Origin: an uncultured Granulosicoccaceae bacterium
GTDB lineage: Bacteria; Pseudomonadota; Gammaproteobacteria; Granulosicoccales; Granulosicoccaceae
Direction: 5' to 3'
DNA: 62,014 nt
Assembly: GCA_938035125.1 (NCBI GenBank)
Contig: CALHNS010000036.1
Coordinates: 1-62,014, forward strand
Shown here: positions 24,799-34,066 of the stretch, in pieces
Layout of the letters: every line of letters starts with the position of its first letter
Position numbering within the stretch: the first letter of the stretch is position 1
Made by a program: the position numbers and the translations under genes
Notes under the pieces: generated by a model
Told to the model about the DNA's origin: nothing
Seen by the model: the letters and a program-made list of their open reading frames with translations, nothing else
The model's database searches: none

Positions 24799-26346
24799 AT
24801 GATTCAATTTCTATTAAACGATGCGCTTGTAGAGCTAGCCAATCCAGCAGCCGATTTAACGGTATTGGATTGGCTGCGATTGCAGCAGCGTTTAACCGGT
24901 ACCAAAGAAGGCTGTGGTTCTGGTGATTGTGGTGCGTGTACGGTTGTGTTGGTCAGTGCAAGCAATACGCCCACTGGGTTACCTTTACGATATCACGCAG
25001 CGAACAGCTGCATTCTGATGATTGGTGCACTGCACGGTAAGCAGCTAATTACCGTTGATCATTTAGGCTCGTCAACATCGATGCACCCTGTGCAATCCGC
25101 ATTGGTCAATCATCATGGTTCGCAATGTGGTTTTTGCACACCTGGCTTTGTGATGAGCTTATTCGCGTTATTTCATCAACCATTAGAAGACTCATCAATC
25201 TGGCAAGATCCGCAACAAGCCCATGCGCTCATCGAGCAATATCTTGGCGGTAATTTATGTCGTTGCACGGGTTATGCACCGATTGTTCAAGCCGCGATGT
25301 TTATGCTGCATGAACGATTTGAGCATGGGGTTAGCGATGCTTTTGATGCGGCAGAAGCAAGCGTTGCTCTAACGCTTCGCAACATTGAGCCACAGGGTGC
25401 GAATTGGAAAGGTACAAAAGACAGCGTTCGTGTCCATGTGCCCTTATCACTTGCCAATGCTTTACAGCTTTGGAGAAAAACACCGGATGCTGCAATTATT
25501 GCAGGGGGCACAGATAAAGCGCTAGACATTACTCAGTCGTTAAAGCGCTGGCAATCCGTCATTCATTTAAACGAAATTACCGAGCTGTCTTTTATAGAGC
25601 ATGCATCGGATGCACTGGTTGTTGGAGCGGGTGTGAAAATCGCCGAGCTGCTTGATGTGCTCACTGTCGATTATCCCGAAGCGGTGCCTATGCTACTGCG
25701 TTTTGGCTCTGAGCAAGTGCGCTCGCAAGCCACTGTTGGGGGGAACTTAGGCAGTGCTTCTCCCATAGGGGATTTAGCGCCGCTTTTATTAGCCTTAGAC
25801 GCCAGTGTTGTATTAGTGTCGTTAGCGCCCGATGGCAAAACACTTAACTATAAAACACATCGGTTGTCTGAATTTTTTGTGGGCTATTGTGAAACTCTTT
25901 TAGAAAATAATGAATGGATTCACTCAGTTCGTATTCCTAGCCAAAGCAGCGAAGGGATATTGCGAGTGTATAAAGTGAGTAAACGCATGGACGATGATAT
26001 CAGTACCGTATGCGCAGCGATTTGGATGCAGCTAGATCAAACACACGCACCTGCAAAAATTATGAACGTGCGCATTGCCTTTGGCGGAATGGCCGCAATT
26101 CCAAAACGCGCAACCCGTGTGGAAGAAAACCTTCAAAACGCTATTTTTATCGAAAAAAATATTGATGAGGCGTGTAGTGCACTCGATGAGGATTTTTCAC
26201 CTATTGGTGATGTGCGCTCTAGCGCCAGTTACCGTCAGCAAGTGGCGGGTAATTTGTTGCGCAGATTTTGGATGGAATGTAATCAACCCGATCAACCCGA
26301 TCAACCTACTCAAATTCATCAAATGAGCTTGGATGCTGTGCTATGA
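24799..26346 (+). CDS. xdhA: Xanthine dehydrogenase, small subunit (FeS and FAD)
   Basis: 515 residues. N-terminal [2Fe-2S] domains: GCGSGDCGACTVVL near 38-51 and CGFCTPGFVMSL near 113, with GGNLCRCTGYAPI near 152; then an FAD-binding domain from about residue 200 (AGGTDKAL, GGNLGSASPIGDLAPLL). It carries electrons from the Mo subunit to NAD+. Its ATGA overlaps xdhB by 4 bases. The last codons include a small 9-base tandem repeat (NQPDQPDQPTQ). Confidence 0.95.
   Translation: MIQFLLNDALVELANPAADLTVLDWLRLQQRLTGTKEGCGSGDCGACTVVLVSASNTPTGLPLRYHAANSCILMIGALHGKQLITVDHLGSSTSMHPVQSALVNHHGSQCGFCTPGFVMSLFALFHQPLEDSSIWQDPQQAHALIEQYLGGNLCRCTGYAPIVQAAMFMLHERFEHGVSDAFDAAEASVALTLRNIEPQGANWKGTKDSVRVHVPLSLANALQLWRKTPDAAIIAGGTDKALDITQSLKRWQSVIHLNEITELSFIEHASDALVVGAGVKIAELLDVLTVDYPEAVPMLLRFGSEQVRSQATVGGNLGSASPIGDLAPLLLALDASVVLVSLAPDGKTLNYKTHRLSEFFVGYCETLLENNEWIHSVRIPSQSSEGILRVYKVSKRMDDDISTVCAAIWMQLDQTHAPAKIMNVRIAFGGMAAIPKRATRVEENLQNAIFIEKNIDEACSALDEDFSPIGDVRSSASYRQQVAGNLLRRFWMECNQPDQPDQPTQIHQMSLDAVL
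26282..26308 (+). repeat. Three 9-base tandem units in the xdhA 3' end
   Basis: ATCAACCCG occurs twice followed by ATCAACCTA, encoding a DQP-type repeat just before the last residues of the subunit. In-frame and in a variable tail, so it probably changes nothing. Confidence 0.6.
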
Positions 26347-28619
26347 GTGCAGGAAAATCACTGGCACATGACAGCGCCGCTTTACACGTTACCGGTGAAG
26401 CTACCTATGTTGATGATATGCCCAATGTGCCCCAAGCGCTGCACATAGCTATCGGGGGCGCATCCATTGCGGCAGGCTGTATAACATCCATCGATTTATC
26501 GGCTGTGCTCGCTAGTGAAGGCGTTGTTGATGTGTTAACGCATGAACACATACCGGCTGAAAAAGATATCGGGCCCGTGTTTCCAGGCGACCCATTGCTT
26601 AGTACAGGCGATGTGTTTTTTATGGGCCAACCCATATTCATCGTTGTGGCAACTAGCCATCAATTGGCTCGCCGCGCGGTAGGCTTAGCAAATATTCAAT
26701 ACCAGGCAACCGAGCCTGTTTTGGATATTGATACCGCAATGCAGCGAAAAAGTTACGTTAGACCCCCTTATGCCTTACAGCGAGGCGATGTAAAACAGGC
26801 GTTGAACAATGCGGCTCACACTATAACCGGTGAGCAGCGTATGGGCGGGCAAGAACACTTTTATTTAGAAGGGCAAGCAGCGGTGGCTGAACCTGCTGAG
26901 CACGGCGGCGTTCGGATCACAAGCTCGAATCAAAATCCAACCGAAGCACAGCATATTGTTGCCAAGGTATTGGGTGTGCCGATGAACAAAGTCACGCTCA
27001 TTACACGCCGGATGGGTGGTGGTTTTGGGGGTAAGGAAACGCAAGCCAACCTGTGTTGCGCGTTATCTGCAATGGTGGCGGTAAAACATCAACGTACAGC
27101 AAGTTGTCGGTTATCACGACGCGACGATATGATTATGACGGGTAAGCGTCATGGGTTTTTTACCCAATGGACGGTAGGGTTTAATGATGAGGGCGAGATT
27201 CAAGGCGTGCAATTCACCCTGGCCGGGCAATGTGGGTATTCTGCCGATTTATCAGATGCTATTGTTGATCGTGCCATGTTTCATTGTGATAACAGCTACT
27301 ACTACCCAGCTGCGCACATAGAAGGGCTGCGTTGTAAAACCAATACCGTATCTAACACCGCTTTTAGAGGGTTTGGCGGGCCACAAGGCATGTTAGCGTG
27401 CGAAGCAATGATCGATCAGATTGCAGGTTACCTAAACAAAGACCCACTGGAGATTCGTAAGCGTAATGTTTATAACACCACTGATAAAAACATTACGCCC
27501 TACCATCAAACAATAAAACACTTTAATGTGCCCAGCATAATCGAGAGCTTAGAAAAATCATCTGACTATGTAAAGAGGCGTAAAGCAATCGATGACTTCA
27601 ATAAAAGCAATAAAATATTGAAACGTGGCATTGCCTTAACACCAGTAAAATTTGGTATTTCATTTACGGTTAAGCATTTAAACCAAGGCGGGGCTTTACT
27701 GCATCTGTACAGCGATGGCAGTGTTCAGTTAAATCACGGGGGCACTGAAATGGGTCAAGGCCTGATGGTAAAAGTGCAGCAGATTGTTGCGCATGAGCTG
27801 GGTATGAAAACTGATCGCATTGCGGTTACAGCCACACAAACTGACAAGGTGCCTAATACCTCCCCAACAGCGGCTTCCTCCGGTACTGACATCAATGGTG
27901 CGGCTGCAAAAAATGCTGCGCTAAAGCTTAAGCAAAGATTGATTGATTTTTTAGTGAATCAGCATGAGTTAACCTGTGATTCGGATGTGAAGTTTGCCAA
28001 CGATTCGATTGTAGCGGGTGATGCCACCTATAGCTGGGAAAGTTTGGCGCACGCGGCCTATATGGAACGAGTTTCATTGTCGGCCACAGGCTATTACAAA
28101 ACCCCAGATATTCATTTTGATAGAAACGCGGCTAAGGGCCAACCGTTTTATTATTTCGCCAACGGCGCAGCGGTTACCGAAGTGGTGATTGATACGTTAA
28201 CGGGTGAAAATAGAATACTCAGAACCGACATTTTGCATGACGCTGGACAAAGCATAAATCCTGCAATGGATAAAGGGCAAATCGAGGGCGGATTTGTACA
28301 AGGGGCGGGTTGGCTAACGCACGAAGAAGTGAAATGGGCTGACGATGGCCGCTTAGCGAGCGATGGCCCAGCTACTTATAAAATTCCTGCTATCGGGGAT
28401 GCCCCGTTACACATGAACGTATCGTTACTAGACAGCTCGCCCAATGAAGTTAACACCGTGTTTCGATCGAAGGCTGTCGGTGAGCCGCCTTTGATGTTAG
28501 CTATTTCAGTATTTTGCGCGCTTAAAGATGCGGTTAAAGCTGCCAACCCCGCTGCTAGCAATCTACAAGCTCCAGCAACACCAGAGGCGATACTGTTGGC
28601 AATCAGTGCATCAACTTAG
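26343..28619 (+). CDS. xdhB: Xanthine dehydrogenase, large molybdopterin subunit
   Basis: 758 residues. Mo-cofactor binding domain of the xanthine oxidase family: GGGFGGKET near 223, FRGFGGPQG near 341, HGGTEMGQG near 466, and the active-site segment GEPPLML near 713 with the catalytic glutamate. Together with XdhA it oxidises hypoxanthine and xanthine to urate. No xdhC chaperone follows; the downstream gene is convergent, so the Mo-insertion factor must be elsewhere. Confidence 0.95.
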   Translation: MSAGKSLAHDSAALHVTGEATYVDDMPNVPQALHIAIGGASIAAGCITSIDLSAVLASEGVVDVLTHEHIPAEKDIGPVFPGDPLLSTGDVFFMGQPIFIVVATSHQLARRAVGLANIQYQATEPVLDIDTAMQRKSYVRPPYALQRGDVKQALNNAAHTITGEQRMGGQEHFYLEGQAAVAEPAEHGGVRITSSNQNPTEAQHIVAKVLGVPMNKVTLITRRMGGGFGGKETQANLCCALSAMVAVKHQRTASCRLSRRDDMIMTGKRHGFFTQWTVGFNDEGEIQGVQFTLAGQCGYSADLSDAIVDRAMFHCDNSYYYPAAHIEGLRCKTNTVSNTAFRGFGGPQGMLACEAMIDQIAGYLNKDPLEIRKRNVYNTTDKNITPYHQTIKHFNVPSIIESLEKSSDYVKRRKAIDDFNKSNKILKRGIALTPVKFGISFTVKHLNQGGALLHLYSDGSVQLNHGGTEMGQGLMVKVQQIVAHELGMKTDRIAVTATQTDKVPNTSPTAASSGTDINGAAAKNAALKLKQRLIDFLVNQHELTCDSDVKFANDSIVAGDATYSWESLAHAAYMERVSLSATGYYKTPDIHFDRNAAKGQPFYYFANGAAVTEVVIDTLTGENRILRTDILHDAGQSINPAMDKGQIEGGFVQGAGWLTHEEVKWADDGRLASDGPATYKIPAIGDAPLHMNVSLLDSSPNEVNTVFRSKAVGEPPLMLAISVFCALKDAVKAANPAASNLQAPATPEAILLAISAST

Positions 28620-29176
28620 TTAATTTTTCCAAACCAGCTGTCAATGAGAATATTAACTGAGCTTAAACGATCGTTCGTAGGGTGTGCTCTATCGATTAAT
28701 AAAGCGCCCTCTAAAGAGGCGAGTAACAAATGAGCTACTGTGGGTGTGGGTAAGTCAATTTTTAATTCATCACCGGCTTGGTTTAATTGATCCAGTAACC
28801 AAGTGTGGTACATGTTAAAAATGGCTTGTAAGCCTTCTCGGTTCGATTCGTTTAAAAATTCAACTTCTGCTGCCAGCATGCCAGCAAAGCAAATTTTCCC
28901 TTCGCTGCATTCTTGCGTAAAGAGTTTGCTAAAAAGCTTAATGGCATCATAGGCGTTAGGGCTTGCATCGTCTATTTCGGCCAAAGTTGTTGCTAATGAT
29001 TGCCGATACCGTTGAATTAAAGCCCCACCTAAGTCAGATTTTTCTGGAAAGTGATAATGCACACTTGACGACTTAACGCCCACTTCAGCACCTAAGGTGC
29101 GAAAGCTTAAATTTTTTAGCCCACTTTTTTGTACGGTTTGGTGAGCTACTGACTCAATTCTATTTCTACTACTCAC
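28616..29176 (-). CDS. TetR-family transcriptional regulator
   Basis: 186 residues. N-terminal helix-turn-helix of TetR type (LSFRTLGAEVGVKSSSVHYHFPEKSDLGGALI near 23-54); the C-terminal part resembles the AefR/TetR-C ligand domains. It starts 8 bases inside the end of the acyl-CoA synthetase gene, so the two are cotranscribed and it probably represses that operon and perhaps the divergent SDR operon in response to an acyl-CoA-type ligand. Its 3' end overlaps xdhB by 4 bases. Ligand not known. Confidence 0.88.
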   Translation of the reverse strand: MSSRNRIESVAHQTVQKSGLKNLSFRTLGAEVGVKSSSVHYHFPEKSDLGGALIQRYRQSLATTLAEIDDASPNAYDAIKLFSKLFTQECSEGKICFAGMLAAEVEFLNESNREGLQAIFNMYHTWLLDQLNQAGDELKIDLPTPTVAHLLLASLEGALLIDRAHPTNDRLSSVNILIDSWFGKIN

Positions 29177-30824
29177 CGTTTTTCGCCTGTTCTCTTAATA
29201 AATATTTCTGAATTTTGCCTGTTGATGTTTTTGGAAGTGGCCCAAAAATCACCTGCTTGGGTGCTTTGTAGTGCGCCAAAGTATTTCGGCAATGATCTAT
29301 TATTTCATCCGCCGTCAAACTGGAGTCTGGTTTTAAATCAACAAAAGCGCAAGGGGTTTCACCCCATTTTTCATCGGGCATCGCAACCACGGCTGCTTCT
29401 AAAACAGCTGGGTGTCGGTACAAAGATTCTTCTACTTCCAGCGTTGAGATATTTTCACCGCCCGAGATGATAATGTCTTTTGCCCGATCCTTAATTTCTA
29501 TATACCCATCTGGGTGTTGTACTCCAAGATCTCCAGTGTGGAACCAGCCACCTGAAAAAGCTTCTGCAGTGGCATCGGGATTTTTTAAATACCCCTTCAT
29601 TACGGTGTTACCGCGAATCATCAGCTCCCCTAAGGATTGGCCATCTTTGGGTAAGGGCTGCATTGTCTCAGCATTCATAATGCAGGCATTATCAAGCGTT
29701 ACGTAGTGCACGCCTTGACGTGCCATGCGCCCGGATCGCTCTTCTAATGCTAGGGTTGGCCAGTCATCTTGTGGCACGCAAACGGTAGCTGGGCCATAGG
29801 TTTCGGTTAATCCGTATAAGTGCGTTACGTTAAAACCAATGGCTTCCATGGCTTCAATAACCGCTGATGGAGGGGCGGCACCACCTGTGGCAATTTCGAT
29901 GGGGCTTTTAGCGCGTTTCTGCACCGATTCGGGTGCGTTAGCCAACATGTTCAGCACTATGGGGGCACCACACATATGAGTAACGTTATGTTCTTCTATC
30001 AAATTAAAAATTACTTCAGGATCAACACTTCGTAAACAAACGTGTGTGCCCATTGCGGCTGTAACCGCCCAAGTAAACGTCCAGCCATCGCAATGAAACA
30101 TAGGCAGCGTCCACAGGTAGCGAGAATGTAGATTGACACCCATGGTAGTCATATTGCCTATGGCATTAAGGTAGGCGCCGCGATGATGATAAACACAGCC
30201 CTTTGGGTTTCCAGTGGTGCCTGATGTATACAGTAGTGATAGTGCTTGCCATTCATCGCTCACTTGTGAAAAGCGTTGGTTTAACCAATCGGCCTGGCTT
30301 GCATCGTTCAGCAGCGCCTCACCTTCTAATAATAATTTTTCATAGGTGGTTTCGCCGATGAGTTCACCACCTGGCGCCATAAGGTCGTCGATATCAATAA
30401 CCGTTATAGGATTATTAAGAAGACCAACGGCCTCCTTAACAATTGGGGCAAACTGTGTATCGGTTAATAAGATTTTTGCATTTCCATGTTCCAAGATAAA
30501 CGCAATGGTGTTGGCATCTGATCTTACGTTTAACGAATTTAATACCGCACCAATTAAGGGCACTCCATTATGTGCCTCAAGCATTTCAGGCGTATTAGCC
30601 GCCAAGATAGAAACACAATCACCAGCCGCGACACCGCGTTTAGATAAAGCGGCTCCTAGGGCTTGGCTTCTTTGCCAGAATTGTTGATAGGTGTAACGCC
30701 GAGTGCCATGAACAATAGCCAAATGATCTGGACGCACAGCGGCGGCTCTTTTTAAAAAGCTTACTGGTGAAAGCGGTTCGTAGTTCGCAGGTGTTGGGGC
30801 TAGATTTTCTTCAAATAGGCTCAT
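29169..30824 (-). CDS. Acyl-CoA synthetase (AMP-forming), medium-chain/DmdB-like
   Basis: 551 residues, an adenylate-forming ligase. The P-loop TSGTTGNPKGC lies near residue 206, LYGLTETYGPA near 338, WFHTGDLG near 428 and the catalytic lysine in KTSTGKIQKYL near 538. The opening (SLFEENLAPTPANYEPLSP) is typical of the acyl-CoA synthetases that are sometimes annotated as methylmercaptopropionyl-CoA ligase (DmdB) or medium-chain ligases. Substrate not resolved. Operon with the TetR gene; divergent from an SDR-amidohydrolase pair. Confidence 0.88.
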   Translation of the reverse strand: MSLFEENLAPTPANYEPLSPVSFLKRAAAVRPDHLAIVHGTRRYTYQQFWQRSQALGAALSKRGVAAGDCVSILAANTPEMLEAHNGVPLIGAVLNSLNVRSDANTIAFILEHGNAKILLTDTQFAPIVKEAVGLLNNPITVIDIDDLMAPGGELIGETTYEKLLLEGEALLNDASQADWLNQRFSQVSDEWQALSLLYTSGTTGNPKGCVYHHRGAYLNAIGNMTTMGVNLHSRYLWTLPMFHCDGWTFTWAVTAAMGTHVCLRSVDPEVIFNLIEEHNVTHMCGAPIVLNMLANAPESVQKRAKSPIEIATGGAAPPSAVIEAMEAIGFNVTHLYGLTETYGPATVCVPQDDWPTLALEERSGRMARQGVHYVTLDNACIMNAETMQPLPKDGQSLGELMIRGNTVMKGYLKNPDATAEAFSGGWFHTGDLGVQHPDGYIEIKDRAKDIIISGGENISTLEVEESLYRHPAVLEAAVVAMPDEKWGETPCAFVDLKPDSSLTADEIIDHCRNTLAHYKAPKQVIFGPLPKTSTGKIQKYLLREQAKNGE

Positions 30825-30881
30825 AGGCCACGCGCTGGGTCGATGGTATTGTAGGGTTAGAATGATACCTAAGGATTCAGT

Positions 30882-31667
30882 ATGGCGGTGACGACTGGTT
30901 CGTTTGATTTAACTGGAAAAGTGGCTTTGGTAACCGGTGCTGCTGGTGGGCTAGGGCAATGTTTTGTGCGAACTCTGCATGGGGCGGGGGCGTCGGTTGT
31001 ATTGTGCAGCCGCAATATAAACCGGCCTGAGCTTGTGGCCTTAATCAATGAACTGGCTGATTCTTCCAATGGCGTTAACCGTACCTTGGCGATGGATGTT
31101 ACGTCGAAAAGCTCTGTGGAATCTGCCTTCAAGCAACTGGATGCCGACGGCATAAGCGTGGATATACTCGTGAATAACGCAGGTATAGCCATCTCTGGCG
31201 ATGCTCATACATTAAGTGATGATGCTTGGGATCAAGTGAATAACACGAATTTGCGCGGTGCGTGGACGGTCAGCCAGGAATTCGCCCAACGTATAATTGA
31301 GAACCAGCGCAGTGGCTGCGTCATCAATATCGCCTCTATCCTCGGATTACAACCCAGTAAAGGTACGGTTCCGTATTCAGTGAGTAAGGCTGGGTTAATT
31401 CAAATGACTCGTGCGTTAGCTTTGGAATGGGCGCGTTATAACATTCGGGTGAACGCCATTTCGCCGGGCTATGTGGAAACCGATATCAATCGGGATTTTT
31501 TAAATTCGCCCGCCGCGGCTCAACAGATAAAAAAAATCCCCACACGTAAGCTGGGCAACGCTGAGGATTTAGCCGGGCCGTTATTGCTTCTAGCCAGCGA
31601 TGCTGGTCAGCACATGACGGGGTCAAATATCGTCGTGGATGGTGGTCACAGCTGTTTGAGTTTATAA
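30882..31667 (+). CDS. SDR-family oxidoreductase
   Basis: 261 residues, classical short-chain dehydrogenase. TGAAGGLGQ near residues 18-26 binds the dinucleotide, NNAG near 99, catalytic Tyr-x3-Lys in PYSVSKAG near 165. It uses NAD(P)H on an unknown alcohol or ketone. Followed after 4 bases by an amidohydrolase and divergent from the acyl-CoA synthetase, with only 57 bases between the starts for both promoters. Confidence 0.88.
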   Translation: MAVTTGSFDLTGKVALVTGAAGGLGQCFVRTLHGAGASVVLCSRNINRPELVALINELADSSNGVNRTLAMDVTSKSSVESAFKQLDADGISVDILVNNAGIAISGDAHTLSDDAWDQVNNTNLRGAWTVSQEFAQRIIENQRSGCVINIASILGLQPSKGTVPYSVSKAGLIQMTRALALEWARYNIRVNAISPGYVETDINRDFLNSPAAAQQIKKIPTRKLGNAEDLAGPLLLLASDAGQHMTGSNIVVDGGHSCLSL

Positions 31668-31671
31668 GTTA

Positions 31672-32592
31672 ATGAAACTAATTGATGCCCACCACCATAT
31701 TTGGATTCCAGAACAAGCCTCTCCTGATATTGGTTATGGCTGGTTGCGTGATATCGGTGCGATGAAACCGTTTGGCGATCCAACGCCCATTCAGCGCGAT
31801 TATAAGTACGACGAATTCATGGCGGAAAGTATTGAACATGAGTTGGTTGGTTCGGTTTTTTTACAAACCGATGGGACTTTGCCCAACCCAGTGGACGAAA
31901 CCCGTTGGGTGGCCAGTGTGTTCAGTGAAAGTCAATTGCCACACGCCATTGTTGGTTTTGCTGATTTAGATAACAGCACCGCGGCGGCACATATAGAACA
32001 GCACCTTGCCTGTGGTTTTTTTCGTGGTGTCAGGCAAATAGTTTCGCGTTTAGATGATCAGCCAGCACTGAGTTTTGCACCTAAGCATTATTTAAGGTCC
32101 TCTATGTGGAGCGATAATGTTGCGCTACTGGCAGAATACGATTTATCCTTTGACTTACAACTGTACCCAGAACAAATGCTAGAGGCTGCCCGTGTTTTTT
32201 CACAGCTGCCTAAGCTATCGGTAATCGTGGATCATGCCGGATCACCTTGGGATTTAAGCGCGACAGGTTTTGCTCGATGGAAGGCGGGCGTGTCGGCTAT
32301 GTCAGAATTGCCCAACGTTACGATGAAATTATCAGGCTTTGGAATGTTTGATTCTTCGTGGAGCTCAGCTAGTGTGCAATCGTTACTGTTGCATTGCGTT
32401 CAAACATTCGGTTCATCTCGAATGATGTTTGGCAGTAACTTTCCTGTGGATAAACTTATGGCAAATTACGATGAGGTAGTCAATCGTATTAGCACTGCTT
32501 TAACCAACGTTGCTGAAATCGAAGGCCTTGATACCGATGCACTGCTTAGCGATGTGTTTTGCAATACCGCTAAGCGTATTTACCGTCTTTAA
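31672..32592 (+). CDS. Amidohydrolase family 2 (COG3618-type lactonase-like)
   Basis: 306 residues, TIM-barrel metal hydrolase. DAHHHIW near residue 5 gives the HxH motif; VDHAGSPWD near 187 and FGSNFPVDK near 260 add the later metal/active-site residues. Relatives open sugar or pyrone lactones or decarboxylate aromatic acids. Coupled with an SDR, a dehydrogenase-then-lactonase pair is possible. Substrate unknown. Its end overlaps the end of the next convergent gene by 4 bases. Confidence 0.85.
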   Translation: MKLIDAHHHIWIPEQASPDIGYGWLRDIGAMKPFGDPTPIQRDYKYDEFMAESIEHELVGSVFLQTDGTLPNPVDETRWVASVFSESQLPHAIVGFADLDNSTAAAHIEQHLACGFFRGVRQIVSRLDDQPALSFAPKHYLRSSMWSDNVALLAEYDLSFDLQLYPEQMLEAARVFSQLPKLSVIVDHAGSPWDLSATGFARWKAGVSAMSELPNVTMKLSGFGMFDSSWSSASVQSLLLHCVQTFGSSRMMFGSNFPVDKLMANYDEVVNRISTALTNVAEIEGLDTDALLSDVFCNTAKRIYRL

Positions 32593-32918
32593 AGTAACAA
32601 AGTAAACGTTAAATCTGGTTTATCACCGGTGCGCGGTGCAAGGTTCACTAAGCAAAAATTATTCAGCGATACGTGACGGTTTGCTGCAATATCGTCTAAA
32701 ACGTTTTTCGCATAATTGTGCGCCCATGCTGGCACTTCGCCGTACATTTTAAACTGCGCAAATAAGTCGTCGATGTCTTCAAGTTCTGCTCTGTCACCGA
32801 AGTAAGTTAAATACGCTTCAGTGAATAAGCGGTGTTCACTAACGTTGAGTAGGGAAGCTGCTCGCTCTATCGTGTGCATAACATCTGCGCTTTCTTTTTG
32901 TTCTAATTGCTCAGACAC
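32589..32918 (-). CDS. Hypothetical small acidic protein
   Basis: 109 residues, soluble, not recognised. Charged N-terminal half with EAYLTYFGDRAELEDIDDLFAQFKMYGEVPAWAHNYAKNVLDDI and a hydrophobic last part. It overlaps the amidohydrolase gene tail to tail. It stands alone on this strand, with a 330-base gap upstream. Function unknown; coding likelihood is judged from its amino acid composition and lack of competing frames. Confidence 0.65.
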   Translation of the reverse strand: MSEQLEQKESADVMHTIERAASLLNVSEHRLFTEAYLTYFGDRAELEDIDDLFAQFKMYGEVPAWAHNYAKNVLDDIAANRHVSLNNFCLVNLAPRTGDKPDLTFTLLL

Positions 32919-33244
32919 TCATTTTGTGCCTGCGGTTCTACAAATTTATCGGCATTTAATTATTTTTTTTAAAATAACTTCCTGCCTATTCGAATGGTAA
33001 ATCGAAGTGATAACTGCGTCACATTAATTTTTAATATCAATGGTTTGGAGTGGCTACTTAAAATCGAGTTCACATAACACGATAAGTTGTGTGTCAGTAA
33101 CCTGACTTATGCGCGCCGATTCTCTTGTGCAGCATGCGATAAACTTCGAACAAGCCGTTAAGAGCTAAGCGCTGGCATAGATCAGCCTAAAACAGTTGTT
33201 GTAGTTGTGAGAAACAAAAAGCGATCAATATAGATCGTTAGGGG
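32919..33244. other. Divergent intergenic region
   Basis: About 325 bases between the small acidic protein gene and the protease gene, which are divergent. T- and A-runs follow 32940. GATC repeats flank AATATA near 33223-33238, just before the protease ribosome binding site, and GTCAG-TAAC-CTGAC near 33093-33106 forms another short inverted repeat. No promoter boxes are clear enough to assign and no gene is seen. Confidence 0.35.
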
Positions 33245-33250
33245 ATGAGA

Positions 33251-33895
33251 ATGATTGGCACTCTGCGAAAAGCAAGTGCTGCGGTTGCACTCAGTGTGAT
33301 GTTATTGATAACACACAGTGCAGCTCATGCAGCACCAAGCTGTGAATGGCCGGATGAATCCGCGCTACAGGCCATCTTGCCTGTTGCAACCGATCACGGC
33401 AGTCACGCTAGTGGTGTTGTGGTTGCGCCTAACCGAGTATTAACCGCAGCCCACGCACTCAATGGCGGGCAACAGTATTTCGTGCGTATTGACGGTGGTT
33501 TTCGTAAAGCCCGTTTGGTTATGAAAAACCTGGCTCACGATTTAGCTGTTTTAGAAGTTAACACCGACGCAATCAAGCCTTTGCCTATTAGTGTTGTTGA
33601 GCCATCAGCCAGTCAAACGGTTTGGGCGGTAGGCTTTCCAAGGGCGCAAGGTAAAACCACCTCATCGGGCGTGTTTCAAAAAAATCGCCAAGGCGCATTG
33701 CATACCAGTGCACCGATTGATTCAGGTCAATCTGGTGGTGGCTTACTATCCTGCGAACGTGGGCACTATGAGTTACTAGGAATGTTACGAGGCTACGGGG
33801 CCTACTTAAGTGGTAATCGATACGTTAAGTTGCAAAATCATTCGGTAGCGGTTGCCGCCACTACCATTCACCGCTTCGTGAGTGCAACGCAATAA
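33251..33895 (+). CDS. Secreted trypsin-like serine protease
   Basis: 214 residues from ATG 33251; ATG 33245 is only a base from the GGGGA ribosome binding site, so the second ATG is preferred. A Sec signal peptide ends near HSAAHA-AP. The chymotrypsin-fold triad is visible: His in LTAAHAL near residue 71, Asp in HDLAVLEV near 97, Ser in DSGQSGGGLL near 159. Periplasmic or extracellular. Only the protease core is present, with no PDZ domain, so it is not a DegP type. Substrate unknown. Confidence 0.85.
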   Translation: MIGTLRKASAAVALSVMLLITHSAAHAAPSCEWPDESALQAILPVATDHGSHASGVVVAPNRVLTAAHALNGGQQYFVRIDGGFRKARLVMKNLAHDLAVLEVNTDAIKPLPISVVEPSASQTVWAVGFPRAQGKTTSSGVFQKNRQGALHTSAPIDSGQSGGGLLSCERGHYELLGMLRGYGAYLSGNRYVKLQNHSVAVAATTIHRFVSATQ

Positions 33896-34066
33896 GCGGT
33901 CACCGATTGCGCCCGCCCCAGTAGTCAATTCCAATAGATAGTGTCTTATTAGCCTCCTAATGTCGTGCTGAACGGCATCTGGTGTCGTTATGGTGTGAGT
34001 GTTCCCATGTGTTTACGCCGACACTAGCCCAATCCGTCACAGCGTACTTTTGGGAGTGTGGGTGCT

